In this document: in pieces, positions 50,336-61,003 of the stretch | Layout of the letters: each line of letters starts with the position of its first letter | How positions within the stretch are numbered: the first letter of the stretch is position 1 | Notes under the pieces: generated by a model | What the model was told of the DNA's origin: nothing | Database searches by the model: none | What the model saw: only the letters and a program-made list of their open reading frames with translations | NCBI RefSeq assembly: GCF_002902905.1 | Contig: NZ_CP026124.1 | Coordinates: 2,418,001 to 2,482,000, forward strand | Source of the DNA: Achromobacter sp. AONIH1 | Lineage (GTDB): Bacteria > Pseudomonadota > Gammaproteobacteria > Burkholderiales > Burkholderiaceae_B | DNA length: 64,000 bases | Direction of reading: 5' to 3' | Program-made: the position numbers and the translations under genes

Positions 50336-52132
50336 TTAGCGGAGCAGGTGCTCGGCGACGGGGCCAAGCGCCAGCGCGGGCACGTAAGTCAGCGCGCCCA
50401 CGAGCAGCACGGCGCCGATCAGCAGCACCACGAACAGCGGGCCGTGGGTCGGCATGCTGCCGGGGCCGGCGGGCAGGCGGCGCTTGGCGGCCAGCGAACC
50501 GGCCATCGCCAGCACGGCGACGATGATGGCGAAGCGGCCGAACCACATCGCCGCCCCCAGCAGCACGTTGTAGAAGGGCGTGTTGGCGGACAGGCCGGCG
50601 AAGGCGCTGCCGTTGTTGTTGGCCGCGGAGGTCAGGGCGTACAGGATTTCCGAGAAACCGTGGATGCCAGGATTGAGCACGCCCGCCTGGCCGGCGCTGA
50701 CCGACACGGCCAGCGCGGTGCCGCCCAGCACCAGCAGCGGAGTGGCCAGGATGACGATGGACACCATCTTCATGTCGTAGGCCTCGATCTTCTTGCCCAG
50801 GTATTCCGGCGTGCGGCCGATCATCAGGCCGGCGATGAACACCGCCAGGACGGCGAAGGCCAGCATGCCGTACAGACCGGAGCCGACGCCTCCGTAGACC
50901 ACCTCGCCCAGCTGCATCTGCAGCATCGGCGTCACGCCGCCCATGGCGTTGAACGAGTCGTGCATGCCGTTGACCGCGCCGCAGGACGCCGCCGTGGTCA
51001 CGGTGGCGAACAGCGAGGTGGCGGCGATGCCGAAGCGGGTTTCCTTGCCTTCCATGTTGCCGCCGGGCGAGAAGGCCGAGAGGGAGCTGTCCGCGCCGGC
51101 CTGCGCCGCCATCGGATTGGCCTGTTGCTCGAAATAGCCGACGTTGATCGCGAAAGCGACGAACAGCGCCGTCATCGCCGCCAGCACCGCGATGCCCTGC
51201 TTGCGGCTGCCGACCATCTCGCCGAACGAGAAGCACAGTGCGGCCGGGATGATCAGGATGGCCAGCATTTCCAGGAAGTTCGCCAGCGGCGTGGCGTTCT
51301 CATAGGGATGGGCCGAGTTGGCGTTGAAGAAGCCGCCGCCGTTGGTGCCCAGCAGCTTGATCGCTTCCTGCGAGGCCACCGGACCCATCGCCAGCGTCTG
51401 GGTCTGCGTGACCGCCGGGTCGGTGACCGGCTGGCCGGCCGCGTCCAGCACCGGCTGGCCCTGCGCGTCCACGCGCGGCTGGGCGTAGTGCAGCGCCTCG
51501 ACGGTCTGCGCCTCGACATAGGGGCTGAAGTTCTGGATCACGCCCTGGCTGACCAGCGCCAGTGCCAGGATCAGCGACAGCGGCAGCAGCACATACAGCG
51601 TGCTGCGGACCATGTCGGTCCAGAAGTTGCCCAGCGTGGCGCTGCAATGGCGCGCCAGCCCGCGGATCAACGCGAACAGCACGGCGATGCCGGTCGCGGC
51701 GGACACGAAGTTCTGCACCGTGAGCGCCAGCATCTGCGTCAGGTAGCTCATGGTCGATTCGCCGCCGTAGCCCTGCCAGTTGGTGTTGGCGACGAAGCTG
51801 ATGGCGGTGTTCAGCGCGGAATCGGGCGATACCGGGCCCATGCCGGCCGGGTTCAGCGGCAGCATGCCCTGCAGGCGTTGCAGGGCGTAGACGGCGATGA
51901 TGCCGAGGATGTTGAAGGCCAGCACCGCCAGCGCGTAGCGCTTCCAGCCCATCTCGGCTTGCGGATCGATGCCGGACAGCCGGTAGATGACGCGTTCCAG
52001 CGGACGGCCCCAGGCGGTCCAGCGGGACTGCCCGTCCTCCATGGCGATGCGGATGTAGCGCCCGAGAAACGGCGCGAGGGCAAGCAGGACTGCGAGATAG
52101 AGCACGAGCAGTCCGATGTATTGGGCGTTCAT
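50336..52132 (-). CDS. kdpA: Potassium-transporting ATPase subunit KdpA
   Basis: 598 residues, ten or so membrane helices. The potassium channel-like subunit, with selectivity loops such as [18 protein letters not shown] (in part), [19 protein letters not shown] (in part) and [20 protein letters not shown] (in part), all conserved in the family. Its ATG overlaps the kdpF stop codon by one base. It is followed by the repeat-filled gap and kdpB. Confidence 0.98.
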   Translation of the reverse strand: MNAQYIGLLVLYLAVLLALAPFLGRYIRIAMEDGQSRWTAWGRPLERVIYRLSGIDPQAEMGWKRYALAVLAFNILGIIAVYALQRLQGMLPLNPAGMGPVSPDSALNTAISFVANTNWQGYGGESTMSYLTQMLALTVQNFVSAATGIAVLFALIRGLARHCSATLGNFWTDMVRSTLYVLLPLSLILALALVSQGVIQNFSPYVEAQTVEALHYAQPRVDAQGQPVLDAAGQPVTDPAVTQTQTLAMGPVASQEAIKLLGTNGGGFFNANSAHPYENATPLANFLEMLAILIIPAALCFSFGEMVGSRKQGIAVLAAMTALFVAFAINVGYFEQQANPMAAQAGADSSLSAFSPGGNMEGKETRFGIAATSLFATVTTAASCGAVNGMHDSFNAMGGVTPMLQMQLGEVVYGGVGSGLYGMLAFAVLAVFIAGLMIGRTPEYLGKKIEAYDMKMVSIVILATPLLVLGGTALAVSVSAGQAGVLNPGIHGFSEILYALTSAANNNGSAFAGLSANTPFYNVLLGAAMWFGRFAIIVAVLAMAGSLAAKRRLPAGPGSMPTHGPLFVVLLIGAVLLVGALTYVPALALGPVAEHLLR

Positions 52133-52221
52133 CAGAACTTCTCCGGTTTGAACAGGGCGACCAGCAGGTACACGAACAGGGCGGCCGCGGTCAGGCCGCT
52201 GAGCCAGTAGAGCCAGCTCAT
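52132..52221 (-). CDS. kdpF: Potassium-transporting ATPase subunit KdpF
   Basis: 29 residues, MSWLYWLSGLTAAALFVYLL then VALFKPEKF: one membrane helix with the KdpF pattern LYWLSGL and a C-terminal KPE. Stop TGA overlaps the kdpA ATG (TGATG), so the two are translationally coupled. KdpF stabilises the KdpABC complex in the membrane. Confidence 0.93.
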   Translation of the reverse strand: MSWLYWLSGLTAAALFVYLLVALFKPEKF

Positions 52222-52316
52222 GATTGGTCTCCCGATGACAGGGCTGCGCACAATCCCAGCAGGGCGTAAGTCAGCCCGGCCATGACGGCGAAGATGGCGA
52301 TATAGATGGCATCCAC
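52218..52316 (-). CDS. 32-residue membrane peptide leading the kdp operon
   Basis: Starts at GTG (52316) with an excellent GGGAGGAAAG ribosome site and reads (M)DAIYIAIFAVMAGLTYALLG then LCAALSSGDQS. It is a single hydrophobic helix with a small polar tail. Its stop overlaps the kdpF start (ATGA), a coupling that argues it is translated. It is not KdpF itself, which follows. Similar short hydrophobic peptides precede kdpF in other proteobacteria, but I know of no assigned role; a second small KdpABC-associated subunit or a leader peptide is possible. Confidence 0.7.
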   Translation of the reverse strand: MDAIYIAIFAVMAGLTYALLGLCAALSSGDQS

Positions 52317-52428
52317 GTTCTTTCCTCCCGGGAGCGATGCTCCCTGCGTGCGTCGGGCCATGCGCGGCAGAGGGGATGCGGGCCGCGCAGGCGCAATGAC
52401 CAATCAGGACAGCGGCAGGTTACGGAGC

Positions 52429-52484
52429 GGGGGGTAAAAACGGGGTATAGCTTTGGCCGGCGGGTGTAAACGGGATATAAAAAC
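52429..52484 (-). promoter_or_regulatory. Two KdpE-like binding boxes upstream of kdp operon
   Basis: On the minus strand, TTTTTATATCCCGTTTACACC (about 52463-52483) closely resembles the E. coli KdpE site, in which TTTTTATA is followed by TTTACACCC. A second, similar copy, CTATACCCCGTTTTTACCCC, lies at 52431-52450. They are about 115-170 bases upstream of the first kdp gene. Assignment rests on resemblance and position. Confidence 0.6.
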
Positions 52485-52657
52485 GGCGCGGACCGCCCCG
52501 TGGCGGGGCGTGGCGGCCAGGCGCGCCCGGATGCGGGCGCGGTGGCGCCAGGATGGGGAAGGGCGGCGCAAATCGGGTTTTGCGGCAAGGCCGTAAATGG
52601 ACGCCGACTCGCGGGCATCCGGGAAAAATCCCAAAGGTTGGGACGAGTTGGGTGATT

Positions 52658-52674
52658 TGCACCATTGTGGTGCC
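52658..52674. promoter_or_regulatory. NtrC-like binding dyad
   Basis: TGCACCA-TTG-TGGTGCC is a 17-base dyad with one mismatch, matching the NtrC pattern TGCACnnnnnnnGTGCA. It is about 290 bases upstream of the DUF4212 gene and 340 upstream of the kdp operon. A matching sigma-54 promoter was not found, so the role is unproven. Confidence 0.4.
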
Positions 52675-52964
52675 AGTTATATGTAAATGAATGCGCCGAA
52701 TTAGGGCATTCCCCTAGTGTGACAATCCCGCGTCTGGTGCAGAATCTCGTCCCATGCAGGTGAGGAGACAAGCCCTGCATCATGGGCACGAGACCGGCGG
52801 CACCGGTACATAAAAAAAGTAAAGCAGTATCAAAAAAAGCAAAACGCACAACGGCTGGCACCAGGCAGTGCCGGCCGTTGTCGCTTAAAGCGTCCGGAAA
52901 TGCTTGCTCCGGCGCGGCGGGCGCCGCGTTTCGCGATATTCAGGCCAGGTTGTCAAAAATCGCT

Positions 52965-53237
52965 ATGCCCGAATCCCGCGTTCCCTCCGCATCCCCCTCC
53001 CGTTCCTATTGGCGCCGCAACTTGCGCCTGATCGCGCTATTGCTCGCGCTCTGGGCCGGGCTGACCTTCATCCCCTCGTATTTCGCCCGCGGCCTGTCCT
53101 TCGACTTCCTCAACTGGCCGTTCTCGTACTGGATGGCGGCCTATGGCGCGCCGCTGGCCTACCTGATCATCATCGCGGTCTACGCCGGGGTCATGAACCG
53201 CGCCGACCGGCGCGCCGAGCTTGAGGGGGACCGCTGA
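52965..53237 (+). CDS. DUF4212 small subunit of a sodium:solute symporter
   Basis: 90 residues from the ATG at 52965; the frame is open from 52782 but the added part is low-complexity. Two membrane helices (LRLIALLLALWAGLTFIPSY and YWMAAYGAPLAYLIIIAVYA) and family residues SYWRRNLRLIA and FDFLNWPFSYWMAAYG (each in DUF4212). It overlaps the symporter start by one base. DUF4212 proteins are always paired with such symporters and are thought to assist them. Confidence 0.9.
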   Translation: MPESRVPSASPSRSYWRRNLRLIALLLALWAGLTFIPSYFARGLSFDFLNWPFSYWMAAYGAPLAYLIIIAVYAGVMNRADRRAELEGDR

Positions 53238-55327
53238 TGCCGTTTTTCAGCGGGGACACCCCGCAGGAATTCAGCCTGCGGCTGCGGCGCATCTATGTCC
53301 TGTACACAGCCGGTTTCGCGCTGCTGATCCTGCTGATGGCGCTGGCCGAGATCCTGGGCATGCCGCGCAACTGGATCGGCTATGTCTTCCTGCTGGTGAC
53401 GGTGAGCTTGTACGCCGGCATCGGCATCGTCTGTCGCACCTCCGACCAGGTCGAGTACTACGTCGCCGGACGGCGCGTGCCGGCCATCTACAACGGCATG
53501 GCCACGGCGGCCGACTGGATGTCGGTGGCGTCCTTCATCGGCGTGGCGGGCACGCTCTACCTGACCGGCTACGGCGGGCTGGCCTACATCATGGGCTGGA
53601 CCGGCGGCTACGTGCTGGTGGCCATGCTGCTGGCGCCCTACCTGCGCCGCTTCGGCCAGTACACCATCCCCGATTTCATGGGCGCGCGCTACGGCGGCAA
53701 CCTGCCGCGCCTGGCCGGCGTGGCCTGCGCCATCCTGTGTTCCTTCACCTATCTGGTCGCGCAGATCTACGGCGTGGGCATCATCACCACCCGCATGACC
53801 GGCATCTCGTTCGAGCTGGGCATCTTCGTGGCGCTGGGCGGCATGCTGGTCTGTTCCTTCCTGGGCGGCATGCGGGCGGTGACCTGGACCCAGGTCGGGC
53901 AGTACATCATCCTGGTGATCGCCTATCTGGTGCCGGTGGTGTGGCTGTCGGTCAAGCACACCGGATCGCCCGTGCCGCAGGTCTCGGCCGGCATCGTGTT
54001 GCAGCAGGTGGCCGAGAAGGAAAGCTATCTGCTGAACGACACCGGCGAGATCGAGGTGCGGCGCATCTGGCAGGAGCGGGCCGACGAGATGGGCCAGCGC
54101 ATCGCCGCGCTGCCCGAGTCCTGGACGCTGGAGAAGGACAAGCTACGCAGCCGGCTGGCCCAGCTCAACGCCACCGACGCGCCCATGGTGGAGATCCGTT
54201 CGCTGGAGCGTGAGCTGGCGTCCTATCCGCCGAATGCCGAGGAGGCGCGCGCGGCCTGGTCGCAGTCCAAGGCCCTGTTCGAGGCGCGCGCCGCGCCGCC
54301 CACGCCGCATGCCGAGCCGTTTCCGGCCAAGGACGCGGAAGAGCGCAGCAACATGCGCACCAATTTCCTGGCGCTGGTGCTGTGCCTGATGCTGGGCACC
54401 GCCGGCATGCCGCACATCCTGATGCGCTCATACACCACGCCCTCGGTGAGCGAGGCGCGGCGTTCCGTGTGCTGGTCCCTGCTGTTCATCCTGCTGCTGT
54501 ATTTCATGGCGCCGGCGCTGGCCCTGCTGGTGAAATACGAGGTCTACACGCAGGTGGTCGGCTCCAACTTCCTCAGCCTGCCCAACTGGGTGCACGCCTG
54601 GAGCGCGGTCGACAGCAACCTGCTGGACGTGACCGACATCAACCGCGACGGCATCGTGCAGCTGGGCGAGATCAGCATGGGGGCGGATGTGGTGGTGCTG
54701 GCCATGCCGGAGATCGGCGGGCTGCCCTATGTGATTTCCGGGCTGGTGGCCGCCGGCGGGCTGGCCGCCGCGCTGTCCACTGCCGACGGCCTGCTGCTGA
54801 CCCTGTCGAACTCGCTGTCGCACGACATGTGGTATCGGGTGGTGTCGCCGCGCATGCCGGCGGCGCGGCGCGTGATGGCGTCCAAGATCCTGCTGCTGGC
54901 GGTGGCGTTCGGCGCGGCCTGGGTCGCGGCGCGCAAGCCGGCCGACATCCTGTTCATGGTGTCCGCCGCCTTCTCCTTCGCCGCCTCGTCTTTCTTCCCG
55001 GCATTGGTCATGGGCGTGTTCTGGCGGCGAGCGAACAAGTGGGGGGCGACGCTGGGCATGGCGGCGGGGCTGCTGGTCACGTTCTCCTACATGACACACA
55101 CCCAGCCCTGGCTGCGCGAATGGGTGCTGGGCATCTCGCGCAGCGAGCCGATCACGCTGTGGTGGGGCATCCAGCCCATCGCCGCCGGCGTGTTCGGCGC
55201 GCCGGTGGCCTTCCTGACCATCATCGTGGTGTCGCTGCTGACCCCGCCGCCCGACCGCGCCACGCTGGCGCTGGTCGATTACCTGCGCCAGCCGGGCGGG
55301 GGCGCGCCGCCGGCCGCGAACAGCTAG
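53237..55327 (+). CDS. Sodium:solute symporter, VC_2705 (ActP-like) family
   Basis: 696 residues with about 13 membrane helices of the SSS fold: YYVAGRRVPAIYNGMATAAD (in part), GGMRAVTWTQVGQYIILVIA, and ALSTADGLLLTLSNSLSHDM. A hydrophilic insert of about 120 residues (about 245-370) lies between helices, a feature of this subfamily. Related transporters take up acetate or other monocarboxylates with sodium, and the substrate here is inferred from that. It is coupled to the DUF4212 gene by a one-base overlap. Confidence 0.92.
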   Translation: MPFFSGDTPQEFSLRLRRIYVLYTAGFALLILLMALAEILGMPRNWIGYVFLLVTVSLYAGIGIVCRTSDQVEYYVAGRRVPAIYNGMATAADWMSVASFIGVAGTLYLTGYGGLAYIMGWTGGYVLVAMLLAPYLRRFGQYTIPDFMGARYGGNLPRLAGVACAILCSFTYLVAQIYGVGIITTRMTGISFELGIFVALGGMLVCSFLGGMRAVTWTQVGQYIILVIAYLVPVVWLSVKHTGSPVPQVSAGIVLQQVAEKESYLLNDTGEIEVRRIWQERADEMGQRIAALPESWTLEKDKLRSRLAQLNATDAPMVEIRSLERELASYPPNAEEARAAWSQSKALFEARAAPPTPHAEPFPAKDAEERSNMRTNFLALVLCLMLGTAGMPHILMRSYTTPSVSEARRSVCWSLLFILLLYFMAPALALLVKYEVYTQVVGSNFLSLPNWVHAWSAVDSNLLDVTDINRDGIVQLGEISMGADVVVLAMPEIGGLPYVISGLVAAGGLAAALSTADGLLLTLSNSLSHDMWYRVVSPRMPAARRVMASKILLLAVAFGAAWVAARKPADILFMVSAAFSFAASSFFPALVMGVFWRRANKWGATLGMAAGLLVTFSYMTHTQPWLREWVLGISRSEPITLWWGIQPIAAGVFGAPVAFLTIIVVSLLTPPPDRATLALVDYLRQPGGGAPPAANS

Positions 55328-55349
55328 CTCGGGGAGGCTGCTGTGGGGC

Positions 55350-55679
55350 TCAGTGGGAAACGGACTTCGAGAAGACGTTCATCACCACCACGCCGGCGAT
55401 GATGAGGCCCATGCCGATCATCGCCGGCGCGTCCAGGTGCTGCTTGAAGAGCAGCGCGCTGACGATGGAGATGAGCACGATGCCCACGCCCGACCAGATC
55501 GCGTAGGCGATGCCGACCGGCACCTCGCGCAGCGTCAGCGACAGAAAATAGAACGACACCACGTAGCCGAGCGTCGTCACCACCGACGGCAGCAGCCGCG
55601 TGAAGCCATCGGAGCTTTTCAGGGCGCTGGTGGCGACGATCTCGGCCAGGATGGCCACGGCCAGGTACAGCCATTTCAT
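55350..55679 (-). CDS. SMR-family multidrug exporter (EmrE-like)
   Basis: 109 residues from the ATG at 55679, four membrane helices. The essential Glu lies in LAEIVATSALKSSDGF (position 13) and helix 3 has YAIWSGVGIVLI, the substrate-site Trp-containing segment. It exports cationic compounds such as quaternary ammonium ions or guanidinium in exchange for protons. Its start overlaps the stop of the Smr-domain gene by 4 bases, so both are in the trxB operon. The C-terminus ends in VFSKSVSH. Confidence 0.92.
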   Translation of the reverse strand: MKWLYLAVAILAEIVATSALKSSDGFTRLLPSVVTTLGYVVSFYFLSLTLREVPVGIAYAIWSGVGIVLISIVSALLFKQHLDAPAMIGMGLIIAGVVVMNVFSKSVSH

Positions 55680-56358
55680 TTGCGGGCTCCTTCGGCCTGG
55701 CGCAGCAGCACCAGCAGGGCGCCGGCGCCGCCTTCGCGCTCGGGCGCCTCGGAAAACGCCAGCACCTCGTTCTTCTGCACCAGCCAGGTGCGGGCCTTGT
55801 CCTTGAGCACCGGCTCCAGCCCCTGCGAGCCGTAGCCCTTGCCGTGCACGATGCGCACGCAGCGGATGCCGTGTTCCTGGCATTCATCCAGGAAGGACAG
55901 CAGGGCGTGGCGGGCCTGTTCCACGCGCAGGCCGTGCAGGTCGAGTTCGGCGCCCGCGCGCCACTGGCCGCGACGCAGGTTGCGCGCCGTGTCGGGCGCG
56001 GCGTCGCCGCGCACGAAGGCGGTGCCGCCTTCGGACAGCAGGTGGATGACTTCGCCGCCGTCGGACACGCCGGCGTCGGCGCGGGTCGGGGTCTCGCCCA
56101 GCGCGTTGGCGCGGCGCAGGGCCGGCGCGGGCGTGGCCACGGGCTTGTGCTCGACGCGGGCGTCGCGCCTGATCGGGGTGACGGACCGCAGGCTGCGCCG
56201 CAGCGCCTCGGCATCGTCGGCGGGATTGGCGGACTCGGCCGCCGGCTTGCGCGCGGCAGCCGCGGCCGAGGCGCGGGCCAGCGTGGCGCGCTGGCGCTCG
56301 GCCTCCAGGTCCTTCTTCAGGCGCTTTAGGTCGGCCAGGCCGACTTTGCTGCCTTTCA

Positions 56359-56359
<1 letters not shown>
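55676..56359 (-). CDS. Smr/MutS2-domain protein
   Basis: 227 residues. The N-terminal half is charged and Ala-rich (LADLKRLKKDLEAERQR) without a fold I recognise. The C-terminal Smr domain has LDLHGLRVEQARHALLSFL and CVRIVHGKGYGSQG, the conserved LDLHG and HGKG motifs. Smr domains bind or nick branched DNA or RNA; the stand-alone form here resembles YdaL/SmrA-type proteins. It overlaps trxB by one base and the SMR exporter by 4. Confidence 0.9.
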
Positions 56360-57342
<983 letters not shown>

Positions 57343-57363
57343 TTAGATTGACGCCCAATTATA

Positions 57364-59751
57364 ATGAGCCGCATGCCGCGTATCTCGAATGCCACTCCAC
57401 GCGCCTCGCGCAATACCCGCAACGGACCTTCCCCGCTGCAGACACGACTATCCTCGCTGCTGCGCGAGGCCCGTTGGATCCTCTTTGCCGCCCTGGCGGC
57501 CTGGCTGACCCTGGTGCTGGCCACCTGGAACGCCGCCGACCCCGGCTGGTCGCACTCGGTGCCCGCCGGCGCGGTGCACAACCGCGGCGGCATGTTGGGC
57601 GCCTATCTGGCCGACATCCTGCTCTATCTGTTCGGATTTTCCGCCTGGTGGTGGGTGGTGTTGCTTTTGCACCGCGTCCGGGCCGGTTATCGCCGCCTGG
57701 CCAGCCAACTTAAAGTTACCAATAGTAAGCAACCCGAAGTCCTGCCCCGCGTTCACTGGGAAGAGGGCATCGGCTTCTTCCTGCTGATGGTCGGTTCGCT
57801 CGGCATGGAGGCCCTGCGCCTGCCCAGCCGTGGCATGCACCTGCCCGGCGCGTCCGAGCACGCCAGCGGCGCGGGCGGCGTCATCGGCCATACGCTGGCC
57901 GACCTGATCGGCCGCAGCATCGGCTTCACCGGCAGCACGCTGGCCTTCCTGGTCATGCTGGCCATCGGCCTGAGCCTGTTCTTCTCGTTCTCCTGGCTGA
58001 ACATCGCCGAGCGGGTCGGCGCCTGGATCGAAGGCATGGTGTTTCGCGTGCGCAGCTCCTATGCCGCGCGCGAGGACCGCAAGGTCGGCGAAGTGGCCAA
58101 GGCCGTGCGCACCGAGCAGGTGGTGGCCAAGCAGGAAAAGCTGGTCCACGAGCAGCCTGTGCGCATCGAGCCCGCCATCACCGTGGTGCCTAAGTCCGAG
58201 CGCGTGGAAAAGGAAAAGCAGCAGTCGCTGTTCTTCGCCCCGCCGCCGGGCGCCGAGGGCGACCTGCCCGCCATCAGCCTGCTCGACCCGCCGCCGCCCA
58301 ACCAGGAAACCGTGTCGGCCGAGACCATCGAATTCACCTCGCGCCTGATCGAAAAGAAGCTGGCCGACTTCGGCGTGTCCGTCACCGTGGTGGCGGCGCA
58401 GGCGGGCCCTGTCATCACGCGCTACGAAATCGAGCCGGCCACTGGCGTCAAGGGTAGCCAGATCGTCAACCTGGCCAAGGACCTGGCGCGCGCGCTCAGC
58501 CTGGTCAGCATCCGGGTGGTGGAAACCATACCCGGCAAGAACCTGATGGGCCTGGAACTGCCCAACCCGCGCCGCCAGATGGTCAAGCTGTCGGAAATCC
58601 TGGGTTCGCAGACCTACCACGCCAGCCACTCGGTGGTGACGATGGCGCTGGGCAAGGACATCGCCGGCAATCCGGTGGTGGCCGACCTGGCCAAGATGCC
58701 TCACCTGCTGGTGGCCGGCACCACCGGCTCCGGCAAGTCGGTCGGGATCAACGCCATGATCCTGTCGCTCCTGTACAAGGCCGACGCCTCGCACACCCGT
58801 CTGATCCTGATCGATCCGAAGATGCTCGAAATGAGCGTCTACGAAGGCATTCCGCACCTGCTGGCGCCGGTGGTCACGGACATGCGCCAGGCCGGCAACG
58901 CGCTGAACTGGTGCGTGGGCGAAATGGAAAAGCGCTACCGCCTGATGAGCAAGATGGGCGTGCGCAACCTGGCCGGCTACAACACCAAGATCCGCGACGC
59001 CATCAAGCGCGAGGAACCCATCCCCAATCCGTTCTCGCTGACGCCCGACCAGCCCGAGCCGCTGGCGCCGCTGCCCACCATCGTGGTGGTCATCGACGAG
59101 CTGGCCGACCTGATGATGGTGGTGGGCAAGAAGATCGAAGAGCTGATCGCGCGCCTGGCGCAGAAGGCGCGCGCCGCTGGCATCCACCTGATCCTGGCCA
59201 CCCAGCGCCCCAGCGTGGACGTGATTACCGGCCTGATCAAGGCCAACATCCCGACCCGCATCGCCTTTCAGGTCTCGTCCAAGATCGACTCGCGCACCAT
59301 TCTCGACCAGATGGGCGCGGAAACCCTGCTGGGCCAGGGCGACATGCTCTACATGCCGCCGGGCACCGGCCTGCCGGTGCGCGTGCACGGCGCCTTTGTC
59401 AGCGACGATGAAGTCCACCGCGTGGTCGAGAGCCTGAAGGCCCAGGGCGAGCCGAACTACATCGAAGGCCTGCTCGAGGGCGGCCTGGATGGCGACGGCG
59501 CGGAAGGCGCGGGCAGCGTCACCGGCATCGGCGGCGACGCCGAGTCGGACCCCATGTACGACCAGGCCTGCGAAGTGGTGCTCAAGCACCGCCGCGCGTC
59601 CATTTCGCTGGTGCAGCGCCATCTGCGGATTGGTTACAACCGCGCGGCCCGGTTACTGGAGCAGATGGAGCAATCGGGTATGGTGTCGGCGATGCAGTCC
59701 AATGGCAACCGGGACATCCTGGTGCCGGCCGCAGCCCGAGAGGAAGCATGA
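57364..59751 (+). CDS. ftsK: DNA translocase FtsK
   Basis: 795 residues. Four N-terminal membrane helices anchor it at the division septum. The linker is short (about 200-290). The motor has Walker [11 protein letters not shown] and Walker [16 protein letters not shown]. The C-terminal gamma winged helix ([24 protein letters not shown], in part) recognises KOPS sites. It clears the chromosome terminus from the septum and activates XerCD. Its stop overlaps lolA by 4 bases, as in related genomes. Confidence 0.97.
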   Translation: MSRMPRISNATPRASRNTRNGPSPLQTRLSSLLREARWILFAALAAWLTLVLATWNAADPGWSHSVPAGAVHNRGGMLGAYLADILLYLFGFSAWWWVVLLLHRVRAGYRRLASQLKVTNSKQPEVLPRVHWEEGIGFFLLMVGSLGMEALRLPSRGMHLPGASEHASGAGGVIGHTLADLIGRSIGFTGSTLAFLVMLAIGLSLFFSFSWLNIAERVGAWIEGMVFRVRSSYAAREDRKVGEVAKAVRTEQVVAKQEKLVHEQPVRIEPAITVVPKSERVEKEKQQSLFFAPPPGAEGDLPAISLLDPPPPNQETVSAETIEFTSRLIEKKLADFGVSVTVVAAQAGPVITRYEIEPATGVKGSQIVNLAKDLARALSLVSIRVVETIPGKNLMGLELPNPRRQMVKLSEILGSQTYHASHSVVTMALGKDIAGNPVVADLAKMPHLLVAGTTGSGKSVGINAMILSLLYKADASHTRLILIDPKMLEMSVYEGIPHLLAPVVTDMRQAGNALNWCVGEMEKRYRLMSKMGVRNLAGYNTKIRDAIKREEPIPNPFSLTPDQPEPLAPLPTIVVVIDELADLMMVVGKKIEELIARLAQKARAAGIHLILATQRPSVDVITGLIKANIPTRIAFQVSSKIDSRTILDQMGAETLLGQGDMLYMPPGTGLPVRVHGAFVSDDEVHRVVESLKAQGEPNYIEGLLEGGLDGDGAEGAGSVTGIGGDAESDPMYDQACEVVLKHRRASISLVQRHLRIGYNRAARLLEQMEQSGMVSAMQSNGNRDILVPAAAREEA

Positions 59752-60386
59752 TGAAGATGTTCCAAGGCCTGGCCGCCGCGGCGGCCCTGTGCATGGCTTC
59801 GATCCTGGCATCCGCGCCCGCCGCGGCCGCCAGCGCGCAGGAGCAGCTGCGCGATTTCGTCGGCAAGGTGAACGGGGCCACCGGCTCGTTCTCGCAATAC
59901 ACGGTGAACGCCCAGGGCCGCACCCAGCCGGCGCAAACCGGCACGTTCTCGTTCCAGCGCCCCGGCAAGTTCAAGTGGGCGGTGCAGAAGCCCTACGAGC
60001 AGCTGGTGATCTCGGATGGCGCCAAGGTCTATCAGTACGATCCGGACCTGCTGCAAGTGACCGAACGCAAGGTCGACGCGGCCATCGGCACCTCGCCCGC
60101 CGCGATCCTGTTCGGCTCGGGCTCGCTGGAGCAGTCGTTCGAGGTGTCGGCGCTGCCGTCCAAGGACGGCCTGGACTGGCTGCGCGCCAAGCCGCGCAAC
60201 GCCGACGCCGGTTTTTCGCGCGTGGATATCGGTTTGAAGGACAACCTGCCGGCGCGCGTCGAGCTGCTGGATTCCTTCGGCCAGACGACGCGGGTGGACC
60301 TGTCGGGCATCACCCCGAATCCGTCCATCGGCGCCAAGGAATTCCAGTTCACCGCGCCCAAGGGCGTGGATGTGGTCAAGATGTAG
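59748..60386 (+). CDS. lolA: Outer-membrane lipoprotein carrier protein LolA
   Basis: 212 residues with a cleavable signal peptide ([21 protein letters not shown] region). The periplasmic chaperone carries lipoproteins from LolCDE to LolB. Family sequence: [41 protein letters not shown] and [17 protein letters not shown]. It overlaps ftsK (ATGA) and ends before a strong terminator, so it is the last gene of the ftsK-lolA unit. Confidence 0.96.
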   Translation: MMKMFQGLAAAAALCMASILASAPAAAASAQEQLRDFVGKVNGATGSFSQYTVNAQGRTQPAQTGTFSFQRPGKFKWAVQKPYEQLVISDGAKVYQYDPDLLQVTERKVDAAIGTSPAAILFGSGSLEQSFEVSALPSKDGLDWLRAKPRNADAGFSRVDIGLKDNLPARVELLDSFGQTTRVDLSGITPNPSIGAKEFQFTAPKGVDVVKM

Positions 60387-60420
60387 ACGGACGTAGGCAG
60401 CGCCACGCCACCCCAAAAAC

Positions 60421-60453
60421 AAACGGCCCCACGAAGGATTCGTGGGGCCGTTT
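60421..60453. terminator. Strong bidirectional terminator after lolA
   Basis: A 15-base perfect stem, AAACGGCCCCACGAA (60421-60435) with TTCGTGGGGCCGTTT (60439-60453), loop GGA. Confidence 0.93.
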
Positions 60454-60508
60454 GCTTTGGAGTACGACAGGCGTGGAGGCGCGTGCGCTGGCGTCGCTAG
60501 CCAGGCCG

Positions 60509-60578
60509 CGCGGATCCGGCTCCGCCGGTCCGCAGCGGCGCCCCCCTGGGGGGGAAGCGCGCAGCGCTTCGGGGGGGG
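60509..60578 (+). repeat. Dispersed repeat, copy 4
   Basis: CGCGGATCCGGCTCCGCCGG, GC stretch, CCCCCCTGGGGGGG hairpin and AGCGCTTCGGGGGGG. It ends right at the ridA stop codon. It differs from copies 2 and 3 mainly in CC for TT in the first dyad, as does copy 1. Confidence 0.8.
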
Positions 60579-60989
60579 TCACCTCTTATACGCCACGCAA
60601 TCGATCTCGACCTTGGCGTCCACCATCAGCGGCGACTGCACGCAGGCGCGCGCCGGCGGGTTTTCGCCGAAGTACTCCTTGAACACCTTGTTGAACGACG
60701 GAAAGTCGCGCGCGTCGTCCAGCCACACGCCGCAGCGGACCACGTGCTCGGGGCCGTAGCCGGCTTCCTTCAGGATGGCCAGCACCTGCTGGATGGCCTT
60801 GTGCGACTGGGCCACGGTGCCGCCCTCGATGACTTCGCCGTTTTCCATGGGGACCTGGCCCGACACGTACAGCCAGCCGTCGGCTGCCACGGCGCGGGCG
60901 AAGGGCATGTGCGAGCCGCCCTGGCCGGTGCCGCCGGCCACGCCGTAGCGGGTGATGCCGTTGCTGTCGGTGGTGGAGGAATTGCTCAT
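60579..60989 (-). CDS. RidA family protein (reactive intermediate deaminase)
   Basis: 136 residues from the ATG at 60989 (AGGAGC upstream). RidA proteins hydrolyse 2-aminoacrylate and similar enamine/imine intermediates released by PLP or flavin enzymes. Motifs: LYVSGQVPMENGEV, HKAIQQVLAILKEAGYG, and the key Arg in PPARACVQSPLMVDAKVEIDC (in part). It is the last gene of the RpiR-aminoacylase-RidA operon, where it likely removes imines arising in D-amino acid breakdown. Confidence 0.92.
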   Translation of the reverse strand: MSNSSTTDSNGITRYGVAGGTGQGGSHMPFARAVAADGWLYVSGQVPMENGEVIEGGTVAQSHKAIQQVLAILKEAGYGPEHVVRCGVWLDDARDFPSFNKVFKEYFGENPPARACVQSPLMVDAKVEIDCVAYKR

Positions 60990-61003
60990 GATGTGCTCCT
61001 TGC

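Larger units (their letters stand above)
52317..52964. other. Long divergent regulatory region between kdp operon and symporter genes
   Basis: 648 bases without a supported gene. It contains KdpE-like boxes (52429-52484) on the kdp side, an NtrC-like dyad (52658-52674) in the middle and an A-rich stretch (about 52810-52855). The reading frames in it have no family similarity. The symporter-side promoter could not be identified. Confidence 0.5.

Noticed and set aside
52853..52875. Possible sigma-54 promoter (TGGCACC...GTGC) downstream of the NtrC-like dyad
   Set aside because: The -24 GG and -12 GC are 11 rather than 10 bases apart, and the -12 box is poor.
57448..59622. A 724-residue open frame antisense to ftsK
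   Set aside because: Complement of a strongly supported gene; no recognisable domain or ribosome site.
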